Notes under the pieces: model-generated
Told to the model about the DNA's origin: nothing
Database searches by the model: none
What the model saw: only the letters and a program-made list of their open reading frames with translations
Program-made: the position numbers and the translations under genes
Shown: positions 23,701 to 34,339 of the stretch, piece by piece
Layout: every line of letters begins with the position of its first letter
How positions within the stretch are numbered: position 1 is the first letter of the stretch
DNA from: Phallusia mammillata
Lineage: Eukaryota > Chordata > Ascidiacea > Phlebobranchia > Ascidiidae
Reading direction: 5' to 3'
Assembly (NCBI GenBank): GCA_003260075.1
Contig: QLIY01000062.1
Coordinates: 62,001 to 126,000 of the forward strand
Length of the DNA stretch: 64,000 nucleotides

Positions 23701-26700
23701 TGGAAGCCCTTGTAATGACCTTTCTGGTGCCAACCCTCGACGAAAAGGACTCCTAGGTGCTTTTTTATTGTATTTTTACAACTTTATTACCAGTTTGTTT
23801 ACCAAACAAATCAAGGGTAATTTAAAGTTAAAGCATGTCCAGTAGTAAAAAGTAGAACCTGGAGAATAAGGTTGCAGATAAGATAAAATGTCTAAAGTTG
23901 AATTTGGACTTGAGTGTACAAATATTTAGTATTTTAAGAACGCATGAATTTTTTTGGTGGTCTTAAATTGCTCATTGCATATTTACCTCTTCTGACGTTT
24001 TTCATTGCCAATTCTCAAAAAGCGCAATACCGCTTGTCAAATCAAGCCCAAAAACCGCAACTTCGAAGTGAAACAAAAACAGGCACAAAACGAACCCTGT
24101 ACTGTACTGTCTCTAAGCTGTTTGCAAATACACAGGCATGTAAACTGCTAGTAAAATTGCTTTTTCGACAACCCGCCCAAAAAACGCAACCCGCAACCAT
24201 TAATATCAACCAACAACTCAAAGTCAGTAAACAGCCCAATTGGGCGGGAAAATTGTTTCTTAAAGTATGGCAATAAGGTTTTGTAGTTACCAAATATAAT
24301 GTTATTTCAGACCCAGAAGGCAGCGGGTGTCTTTTCTTTGACTTTTATCGTGTACTTCGCGCCGCCCAGCCCAGCCCCTCGCCCGCCGGATGCAATTGTG
24401 ATGTCACTGGGCAGGGTTCACGTCCCTTATTCTGGCTATTCGAGAACGTTGTGTCAATGAAATTGGTCGAACGTCACCGAATATCCCGATTTTTGCAGTG
24501 TGAGCCTGTATCAGCCAACGCCCAGCATGTAAGCGCTGCTGCTAGGCCCAGGTTGTTCTGGGGAAATATTCCAGGATTGCAAAAGTAAGTTCTAAATGTG
24601 GTGCCCAAATTTAGCCGGTTCACACTACAAATGAAGTGTAGTTATTAGGCCGATATCCTAGCATTACATTCAAATGAGTGCTTTGTTAGTATGAACGTAT
24701 GGAGCCAATAATTGATATGAAAGCTCCAGAAGTAAGTTTAGTTTTTGAAAGGGGGGGGGGATATTAGGCCGATATCCTAGCATTACATTGAAATGAGTGT
24801 TTTATTAGTATGAACGCATGGAGCCAATAATTGATATGAAAGCTCCAGAAGTAAGTTTTTACTCATGAAATTTGATCAGAGCAGCTGGTGACAAGACATT
24901 ATGGCGCTGCCATTTAGTTTGAAGGCGTTTAGCCTGAGCGCTGTTTAATGGAAAGTTGGCGGCGAGACCTACTGGGCTGCAATGCGCCCTATGTAATGCT
25001 TACTTTAATTTTGTTTTGCGTTTTAATATTTTTTTGTACAGTGTTAACTTTCGCGGTAACTTGTTTGTCAAAGTTAATATCGCCAACTAAAGTTAATATA
25101 TATGATTGATCAAATAAAAACTCCTCCCTTGACCAAATTAAACCAATTAATCAAGTTTTTAACACATCGTGTCATAAATAAAATATCGTGTTCCTGCTGT
25201 ACAGCGCAAACGCTATATTAGCATCCTATGCTCTGGGGGGGGGGGCTGGACCAAATAAAAACAACTCCCAGGACCAAATTAAAACGGTTGATCAAGTTTT
25301 AACACATCGGCCATAAAGAAAATATTGTGTTCCTGCTGTGCAGCACAAACGCTATATTAGCATCCTATGCTCTCACTTTGTGATTCAAAAAAATCTTTGT
25401 CAAAGTCTTTAAATATTGTTAACAATTTTTTTCTCCAGGCTTCGTTTAAATCCGTCGCGCGGGGATCGCCTCACAGTGCGGGGGGGGGGTAAAGTCTTTA
25501 AATCTCCAGGCTTCGTTTAAATCCGTCGCGCGGGGATCGCCTCACAGTGCAGGACTGTCTTGAGCCCGGACGCGTTGCCGTTGTGGATAAATTAAAGACA
25601 ATTACAACGAAGCCATCGTGTTTGTATGCGGGAAGCAACCGACAACCAGCTGTAAAACATTCGGGGAAGGACGACACCTTGTGGTCAACTGAAGTTGAGA
25701 GGTGAGACGAAAAGGTTAGGTTGGAGTGGTTGTTTGTAGCCATCGGTCAAAACTACAAATGTTTTGTTTGAGCGAACAAACAGAAGCATCTCAGCTTAAC
25801 GCTCGCTACATTGTGACTGGGGATGAGCCGAGCCAGAACCCGAGTACTCGGTACCGAGTATATTGAATATTTTTAATGCTCGATGCTCGGCCGAGCAGTC
25901 GTACAAACTGACCCGAGCATTAAATTTGCGTATTCTTTTTTCCCTTTGTTTGTCGTGTACTGTACTAGTCGCATTCAGTGTTATTTACCCTGATGAAGAC
26001 GACCTGTGTAGGACGTCGTAATATAATTACACTTACCAGAAGAGCTCTATGAACTTGATATTATGCCTGGCAGCAATAGCTTATATATGCATGCCCTGTA
26101 TAGTTAACTGCTGTTCGAAACGGTATACAAAAACAAGATGACTGTTTTATTTAATGGGTTAGATATTGGAATAACTTCTGGGGTCTGTACAGCTTAAAAC
26201 ACCACTGGTGACGTATGAGATTTTGAAAGCTACAAAACTAGCGTGGAATTAGGATTGTTTGTGACGTCACAATGTACCGAGGATCAACTTGAGATGCTCG
26301 GTGTTCGACCAAACAGAATATTTGCAGCTTTGGCCCATAACTAATTGTGATCATCGAACATTTCCTATTCCACGCTAGTTTTGTAGCTTTCCAAAATCCC
26401 ATACGTCACCAGTGGTGTATTAAGTAGATTTGCTGGACTTGACCTGATGTCAAACAGCCCTTAAACGCCTTGTTCAAGACCAATTGTCTATTACTTTCAA
26501 TTCTGTTTGTTGTCTTGGTCTTTCTTGGGGCTTCAATGTTTAGGCCTGTCAATCAAACTTTTGGGCTTAAACGTGCTTCTCAAAAAGTCGGTTTCGGTCT
26601 CCAATTTCAGGCCCGTTTACAACGCTGAGGCAACTAACTAGGAAATAACACATTTGTAATTTGCTGTAGAATGGGGGGGGGGTGTCTAAACGTGGTTCTC

Positions 26701-26930
26701 AAAAAGTCGGTTTCGGTCTCCAATTTCAGGCCCGTTTACAACTCTGAGGCAACTAACTAGGAAATAACACATTTGTAATTTGCTGTAGAATATTTGGTGT
26801 TCCTGAGCATTACACAGACGTCAACAATCTGGGTCCCAAGGAGCGCTTAGCCTTACTTGGAAGGTCGTGGTCCGTTCCGGTCATCCGACATATCCTTGCT
26901 CCGCTCACAGACTACTTTAAGCACAAATAA
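17724..26930 (+). CDS. DNMT3: De novo DNA (cytosine-5) methyltransferase DNMT3
   Basis: DNMT3 enzymes add methyl groups to cytosine in CpG without needing a methylated template. Exons, all in phase: 17724-17774, 18797-19222, 19954-20100, 20161-20232, 20982-21102, 21658-21776, 22366-22442, 22601-22796, 23256-23372, 23555-23756, 24311-24584, 25510-25701, 26789-26930; total 711 residues. The N-terminal 272 residues are basic, serine-rich and unrecognised. The ADD zinc domain (about 273-400) has [25 protein letters not shown] and CIDLLVG. The catalytic domain (about 404-711) has motif [11 protein letters not shown], motif [11 protein letters not shown] with the catalytic Cys, motif [11 protein letters not shown], and the C-terminal [13 protein letters not shown]. 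No PWWP domain is visible. Exon 12 has a partial extra copy at 25439-25480 before G10. The stop codon overlaps an AATAAA signal. Introns contain MITEs and several spacer duplications. Confidence 0.95.
17947..18331. mobile_element. Long-TIR MITE in DNMT3 intron 1
   Basis: The left arm of about 95 bases starts GGGTGACACTAAAACGC and includes GCTGACGGTTAGTGCTATTA. The right arm is its inverse and ends GCGTTTTAGTGTCACCC. TTTTTTAA flanks both sides (17939-17946, 18332-18339), which would be an 8-bp duplication, though it is low-complexity. A related fragment lies near 63345. Confidence 0.85.
20330..20705. mobile_element. hAT-like MITE split by an 11-base G run (DNMT3 intron 4)
   Basis: It starts CAGTGTGTCCCAACCAGG and ends GTTGTGTACCACAACCACTG. 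A block of about 130 bases is present on both sides of G11 (20572-20582) with a few differences. The interior (GGTTCAGCATGTACT, TAGTCTATTAGG) is shared with copies near 9610, 31830, 33631 and 44871. Confidence 0.65.
21848..22103. mobile_element. hAT-type MITE with perfect 8-bp TSD (DNMT3 intron 6)
   Basis: Ends are CAGTGGTTCTCAAACTTTT and CAGTTTGAGAATCACTG, flanked by GTTTATAG at 21840-21847 and 22104-22111. Its right half is repeated at 22136-22270 after G11 (22125-22135), again with small differences. Confidence 0.88.
24620..25500. repeat. Three spacer-joined duplications in DNMT3 intron 11
   Basis: ATTAGGCCGATATCCTAGC near 24645 recurs after G10 at 24751-24760. A block near 25107-25234 recurs after G11 at 25235-25245. 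The start of exon 12 (25439-25480) recurs at 25510 after G10 at 25480-25489. Each pair differs by a few percent plus indels, as two alleles would. Confidence 0.75.
26196..26422. mobile_element. MITE with inverted arms of about 55 bp (DNMT3 intron 12)
   Basis: The left arm starts ACACCACTGGTGACGTATGA and runs to CTAGCGTGGAATTAGGA. The right arm from 26367 is its inverse and ends CGTCACCAGTGGTGT. The space between holds the right part of another element related to that at 42215-42628 (GATGCTCGGTGTTCGACC), so elements are nested. Confidence 0.7.
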
Positions 26931-26931
26931 A
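26926..26931 (+). terminator. AATAAA polyadenylation signal overlapping the DNMT3 stop
   Basis: The hexamer AATAAA includes the TAA stop codon (26928-26930). If used, the 3' UTR would be only 10-30 bases. Another signal further right cannot be excluded. Confidence 0.5.
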
Positions 26932-28620
26932 GGTACTATATTTGCCTTGTTCTTATATTTTTCTAAATCATAATAATTATTGTTTTTGTTTTGTCACCTG
27001 CTTTACACAATTCTTGAATGGAAATTTAGTTACTGCTGGTGCTGCTGTCGCCCTTTGAAACAATACGCCTGCTAAACCGATGAAACTTCAACGTTATAAA
27101 GGTGTTTTTTCTTGATTAGTGAATTATTGCAAATCATCTTTCTTTTTTATTCTTCGAATCAGGTAATTTTGAATGTTTGTTTTATAATCAAATACGTCAA
27201 ACGCTTAGCGTTCAGTTTCTGCCTTTGATTTGAACCAACGCAGTATTCGTTCAAAGCAAAGTAAAACATGTTTTTACCGTGTGCCTAAAATCAGAACGTG
27301 CCAAGTATTGGTTTTAACTTGTGGTTTTATGTATTTTTGAGCTCTAAAAAAGAAGTTACTGTTTTTTTTTTCTGCTGCCGCTTTTTGCATTGCAAACTTA
27401 AACCTTTTCTACCTCAAAAGTCCTGCATACGTTTGTCGATGACGGAAGATGTTTTAGTCCAATTCTCTATGCACGCGTTACACAGAAAAGCGAACAAACC
27501 TAAGAAACTTCATATTTTCGTGCAAGAATACGTGTGAACTGAAAAGTACAGTAAAAACGGGTGCATGATAAACAGACAAAATGTGCTTCATTAATATACG
27601 CCAAACAACCTCGTTTTTTTTTTAACTACAACTGTTTGTCAGGATTTATCACTTCCGAATAGCGTTCAATAAACGGAAAATTTTGTGTCGTATTTTCCAA
27701 TTTTTTGATTTTCCAAAACCAGAAGTTCATATCATTTTTTTGCACTTTATCAACACGAGTTTAAAAAATATAGTTATCTGAGCCTGTATACAGTAGGAAC
27801 AAAATAAAATCTGTTTCGTGAACTATAGCTACAGTGTTCAGGTAAATATGCAACGTAATTCAGCAGCAAAATACTTTTGAGTATAAAAGAATAAAGGCAC
27901 AAAAGGGCAAATGCATATAAAACTACACTACTTGTCATGAAGAACGGAAAACATGAAGGAACGAAACACAGGATTGTAAGCGGTCTTGGATTCCAACCAA
28001 AAACAATTTGATGTTTAACAGTTTTTCACATTACTGGTATGCATGAAACGTGTATTTTGTCAGTATAAGTATGGACTATGTGTTCCAAAGGTGTGTCACA
28101 AATCACTTACAAACAGTACAGAGAAAAAAAATCGCATAATCCGTTTAATTACATTAGGATAGTAAAGAAAAGCCGTCCACTTTGTTTTTTTGTAAGTATT
28201 TGAGTTGTTGTGTATGAAGTTGTGAATATTGTGTGCTATAATACACAGCATGTGGTAAGCCATACACCCTTTTCAAGTAAATATCTAGGCTGGAGATTAA
28301 AAAAAAAAATGTTTAGGAACCGTTGATCAGTTTGCACAAAATGGGAGGCAACAATAGCTTGACTTCGCGTACAGGCACAAACATACTAAGTAAGGCATAA
28401 GCTACGTGAGGTCATAAACGCATCTGTGTCAAGTTAAAACACGAATTACAAGGCAAAGACAATTCTCCGTACGGAAACGAATCGTTTTCAAACGGGTATG
28501 AACAAGTCACTACACTCTCTCCAGAAAAACAAACTATCGTGGGCACCACCGTCACAAACTACTAAAGTCTTTCAGACCGTGTAGCAGCGGTGAGTGAAAT
28601 GTTGAATATCGAGGTTTTCT
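26932..28620. other. Tail-to-tail spacer between DNMT3 and CNTLN
   Basis: No conserved reading frame, tRNA or repeat with clear ends was recognised. The region should hold the 3' UTRs of the two convergent genes. A duplication spacer is absent here, so this stretch may be assembled more reliably than its surroundings. Confidence 0.5.
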
Positions 28621-29364
28621 TTACGTTTTGCTCATTAACTTCTGTTCGAGTTGTTCTGTCTGAAATCTCCATTTGTCCTCGGTCAGTTTCACCGCGTCCT
28701 GCACTTTGTCCCATAATAATCGGCACAACGATTTGGCAAAGGGAGGCTACAAAAATACAAAAAAACTTTTATTTCTTTGATCGGGGATGTCATTTCTGAA
28801 AAAAACAAACTAGTTTTTGTTGAACAACTCAATAACGTTCGGGTTTTTCCTACCGTAGATCCCAAATTTAATCGAATTTATCATAGTACGCCAGGCACAT
28901 GAAAGTATAAAGCCTTTAATATGTCTGGCGTACTGTATGAGTCTACATGGCGTTTCGGGGCTTATCCCAGTAAAGAATCATGTTCATCTTAGTTGTAATT
29001 CAATATATCAGTTAAAATGAACACATAAATTCAATACTGGCATCAGCCCTAAAGTGTCTATGTAGACTAGCGACCCCGGCACACTCCTATATAAATGTAC
29101 ACCAGGCCTATTAAAGGCGTGATACCGAATCAGACGGTCACCAAGCATTCCCACTTACGGCAACGCACAGGCTAGAAAAATCTAGCCTATACCTTGCCAT
29201 AAGTGGGAATTATTACACTGTCGAAAACAAACCACCACCACCATTATGTCGCACATACATTTTCTGTTGCAATCTTGTCCACTTTTGAGCGCCACGTTTG
29301 GTCCGACTTTGCCGACAAATTTCGTTCCTCGTCCCTAGCGGCGTCCGAATCGGCCTGGCGGCGG

Positions 29365-29426
<62 letters not shown>

Positions 29427-32400
29427 ACCGAGTCCACCGGCGCCATCAGGTCTTCGAAATCGGACCGGGAAATATTCAAAATGTTGCAGGCGACAGTTTG
29501 TGCCCGACTTAACGAAGAAGGCCTGGAATCGACGTCACTGAAACGTAATCAGTTTGTGACGTCATGGTTTGGTTTTTGTTAACGGTGACATTTACCTGGG
29601 TTCGATGTGGGAAGATTTCTCTCGATGGAAGTTGTCCCGTTGCCGTTGTACAAGATCTATAAGATTGTTCGTCAGACTCTGTAGAAAGTAAATAGGTTGA
29701 TTAACATATCAACGTTTGATTCAGGGTAGTTAGGTAAATTAGACGGATCATGTAAAATTTACAACCACTTTTCTAAATACGCCAAATAGCAAGTTTTGTT
29801 TGTACAAGCAAATGATTTTTTTTCTTCTGGTTTCCCTGATGATTTTTTAGGTCGAACCGCTTTTCATATGGGTGCAGGTTCGGTTCAGGTTTCAAAAAAT
29901 ATATATTTTCGTGTTTTGTTCCGGTTCGCGCAAATTACCCGGTATACGCACCGGTTTAAATCCTCTTTTATTTTAATTCTACCTATTCTTTACACGGCTG
30001 ACATGATACAAGCATAATTTTAGGTTGGGCAAATGAAATTGTATCATCCGTTATTTGTTTAAGGACGAGTAAGGTTAAAATTTGTTTATGTTTAAATTGC
30101 TAACCCCACTGCTATTGGTCGAAATTTGCACAATTTTACAAATAAAGTACCTTCACAAACAAGTTGAATTCGTTTAACTTCTCTTCGCATCTTTCCAGTT
30201 TTGCTTTGAGTTTATCCAGGGCTTGTTCGCTTCTGCTGGCAAGAGTTTGTAGTTGTTGTTCGGCTGCTTGCTCCACCAGTGAAGTAGCGCTTTCCGCCTC
30301 GAGTTTCCCGGCTTGCAGGGCTGACATTTCACCACACTGTAATGCACGGTAGAGAAATTTCAAAAACTAAGAGGTTATTGAGGTACGGTAGGCAAAAAAA
30401 ACACCGTGTATTGAATTGGGACCAAAACGGTCTATAGCAGTGGTTCTCAACCTTTTAAGTTAGCGGACCGGTAAACTTTCTAAACAAATTTTGCGGACCG
30501 GTGGACTTCAAAGTCTACCCAAAATGCAGTTACGACAAAAATATGCAATTCAAAAGAAGTATGAAAAATTCAATTCAATGAGAAGTTTGCTGCTGTCTGT
30601 TTGATACCATAGGGGGGGGGGAGGCTTGTTCGCTTCGACTTGCAAGAGTTTGTAGTTGTTGTTCGGCTGCTTGCTCCACCAGCGATGTAGCACTTTCAGC
30701 CTCCAGTTTACCAGCTTGTAGGGCTGACATTTCACCGCACTGTAATGTACAGCAGAAATTGCAAAACCAAAGAGGTTGTTATACAGGTAAGGTAGGCAAG
30801 CAACAAAACACGATGTTTTGAAATGGGACCAAAGCGGGTTATAGCAGGGTTTGGCAACCTTTTTAACCTGCGTGCGTGCCAAAATTTTTGTGTGTATAGT
30901 GGTTTATAGTTGTTTGAAACATCAATGGAGAAAAGGAGGCAGAATCGGGCGTGTAGGCTGTTTTTTTAGACTTCTACCATAACGAACCAAAAAAAAAAAC
31001 ACCAATGTATTAGTCAAAATATATCAAAAAATACTTTGAATATGACCTAGCCAATTCTTGATGTGAAAATCACGTTCCTTACCAGAAATGGTTGACCACT
31101 GGTCTACTGTTAAGTGGTACATTCACAGAAGAAATTGTAAATATGAACGTATCCGGATAACTACATCACCAATGTGTCAAGCTTTTTTATGCAGTTGACA
31201 GGATTATGCGACTAACTGTACGATTTTCTTAACAAAAGGCTGTTAAGATTACTGTTGAGATATACGAACTTATACTAAACAGACTATGCGATAAATCGTA
31301 TTTGTCTATTCTCAAAGCAAATATTTTCAAGTTCGTTTCTTAAAAAGACAAAAAACAACAACAGAAAGAATGTTATACAGTTGTGTTGCCTACATTTCAG
31401 ATTGAAGAAATTCCAAAAATAATGGACAAATTAACGCAATAAATTTACCCGTTTGTCGAGTTCTTCCCGTGACTTGTTGTACATCGTTTCATATCTCGCC
31501 TTCTCCTTTGCTGCGGCTTGCAACTGTCTCCGCAGCGACTCCACGTGGCTCTTTTTGTGCTGCAGATCTTCTTCCATAGCACGAAGACGCTCACTTAACT
31601 CAATCTGCAACACTCGCATTTACTTGCATGCTAAATGTTTAATTGGGCAGTATATAAAGCAGGTAAGGTACAAATACTAAAGATAGGGATAAATTGGTCA
31701 AACCACAGATATTGTTAAAGAAGGATTTTAGTGTGGACAAGGCCCATCCAACCTATAGTGATAATATATAGGCGAGCCAATCATTATAACGTATTGGCAT
31801 ATTTACAAATTTGTATGGTTTAGCATCTACTATATAGTCTATTGGGGAGGAATGAAAATGTTTTGAATTGTTAAGTTAGGTATTCGTCAAAAAGGTTGGG
31901 AAACACTGGTATAAACACAAGACCACATTGGTTGTAGCTTCACAAATTCAAGAAGTTTTAACTGCTCTTTACTTAACAAACAACAACACGTACCGCTCCT
32001 TGGCGGTCGTCTTTAGTTTTCTGATCATTCTCACGAACTTTGACCCTCAGTTCATCGATCAGCTGACGTTTCGCTCCGACGTCACGCTCCAACCTACGTC
32101 AGAATGACGTCAGTCATCCGGATTTTTACGGTTTTTTTTTGTGAAGTCAAATTTAATTTATACCTGTTCACTTTTTCCTTGTCGGTAGAGATTTGCGCGT
32201 TTTTCGTTTCAATCTCTTTTTTAAGGTCCTTAATCTGTTCGTTGAGTCGAGTCACATCGCTGTTTGCCAACTGAAGAAGAAATATGTCTTGGTTACATTC
32301 CGACAAAAACTTTACGCAAAAGGGATACAAAAACGAGGTAATTTTTGTGAATCGCTTTAAAGCAGTGTTACCCAAACTATACAAAGTTGGTTCCCCTAAA

Positions 32401-32855
32401 AATTATTTTGGGTCGCTTCTTTGTAATAGAGAAACCTAGACGTTTTTTTCATTGGGGGGGGGGACGCCGCTGCTAAATGACCCTGTTGGTAAAATGAGAA
32501 TGACTTCATGTGCCAAAATTTTGGTGTGTAGTAGTGAATTTGTCTCAGCTATAATTTTAATATCAATGGAAAAGAGGCGGCATTGGGCGTATAGGTTTTG
32601 ATATACTCGCGTGCCAATAGTATTGTCTTAAACGTTTTGCCACGTGTTGGACACCTCTGGTCTAGATTCATGATTAAACAATTTCCAAAAATTCATGGAC
32701 AACTTAAAAGCAATGTATTTACCCGTTTGTCGAGTTCTTCTCGTGACTTGTTGTACATTGTTTCGTATCTCGCCTTCTCCTTTGCTGCAGCTTGCAGCTG
32801 TCTCCGCAGCGACTCCACGTGGCTCTTTTTATGCTGGAGATCTTCTTCCATTGCA

Positions 32856-32918
<63 letters not shown>

Positions 32919-34278
32919 CTCACCTAACTCAATCTGCATAACCCGCTATTATTTACATGCTAAATGTTCATTTCGGCATTATATTGAAAAATACAATGCT
33001 GGTACATATATTAAAGATAGGGAACTAGAATGGAACATATTTTCCAATTCATAGGCGCCGAGTTTTATAAAAGTGCAAGGTGGCGGACGTAAAGTGTGAC
33101 GTCATTTTATGCGCGAAACCGCAAGAAGTCAAACTCAAAGCTCAAAAACTTCCCATAGGCTGTTACACAATAATAGCCAAATATTACCTGGCAACAATTG
33201 TGTGTTTGACGTCATAAAAAAAGGTACTGACCAAAACAGGTTGCAGTTTTAAGCAACGTTTCGTTGCTTTTGCGCCAGCACATTTATTTAAAAGCTAAAT
33301 CGCTCCTGATTTTTAGTTTTGACGATATTTCGTGCCAAACCGCTACAAGCAATCAAAAATATCCAAGGTGGCCGCCACTGTGCTTTACAAAGCCTATGTT
33401 CCTATTTACAAAATCAGACAATGCATGTCGTGAAATGTGTAAAATTCGCCTTAGCACCTTTAGTTGCTTATTCAAATACAATCTAGGGGAGTCATTCATT
33501 AATAAGTATTGGTCAATTCACAAATTTGGCGGAAGTTATGATTCACTGTCATGCAAGAACAAAAGCCTTCGAATCCAAGTCAGCAATTTCAGGTTGCAAA
33601 ATTGAACACACAAATGTAAACACTATAAACCAGTGGTTCCCAACCAAGGGGGAGATTTAAAACTTGAGGGAGGGAATTTACTTTCTTTTTTTTACATGTG
33701 GGTTGTACATAGACCTTTCAGCTCTGGGAATGCAACCTGTAAAGTTGATATAAGTCCCAATTTTAAATGATCTTTGAGTGTTTTACGATCTACCATGCAG
33801 TCTATTGTGGAGGATTGAAAATGTTTTGAATTTGGAATTCGTGAGGAATTCGTCGACAAAGGTAGGGAACCACTGCTATAAACACAAGCTCAGTCGAACT
33901 TTATCCAAGGGCTATATCTACGAATCATACATGATATGCCAGAAATATAGTTCGGTTATCACAGATGTTCTTGTTTAACAAGTACATTTGATTTTCTAGT
34001 GTAATTCTATTATATAACTGTGAATTTCTGCGATATTTCAATGATTATTCACAATTAAAATTAAACGCTATTTTATATTGATTTTTTGCAAGGGTTTTGC
34101 TTTCCTTTGGTTCTAGTTTTGCAAATTCAAGGTGTTCAAAATGCTCTTTATTCAACAAACAACAACACGTACTGCTCCTTGGCGATCATCTTTAGTTTTC
34201 TGATCATTCTCGCGAACTTTGACCCTCATTTCATCGATCAGCTGACGTTTCGCTCCGACGTCACGTTCCAACCTACGT

Positions 34279-34339
<61 letters not shown>

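Noticed and set aside
23944..24276. A 110-codon open frame in DNMT3 intron 10
   Set aside because: It lies wholly inside an intron whose borders are fixed by conserved exons and has no family signature.
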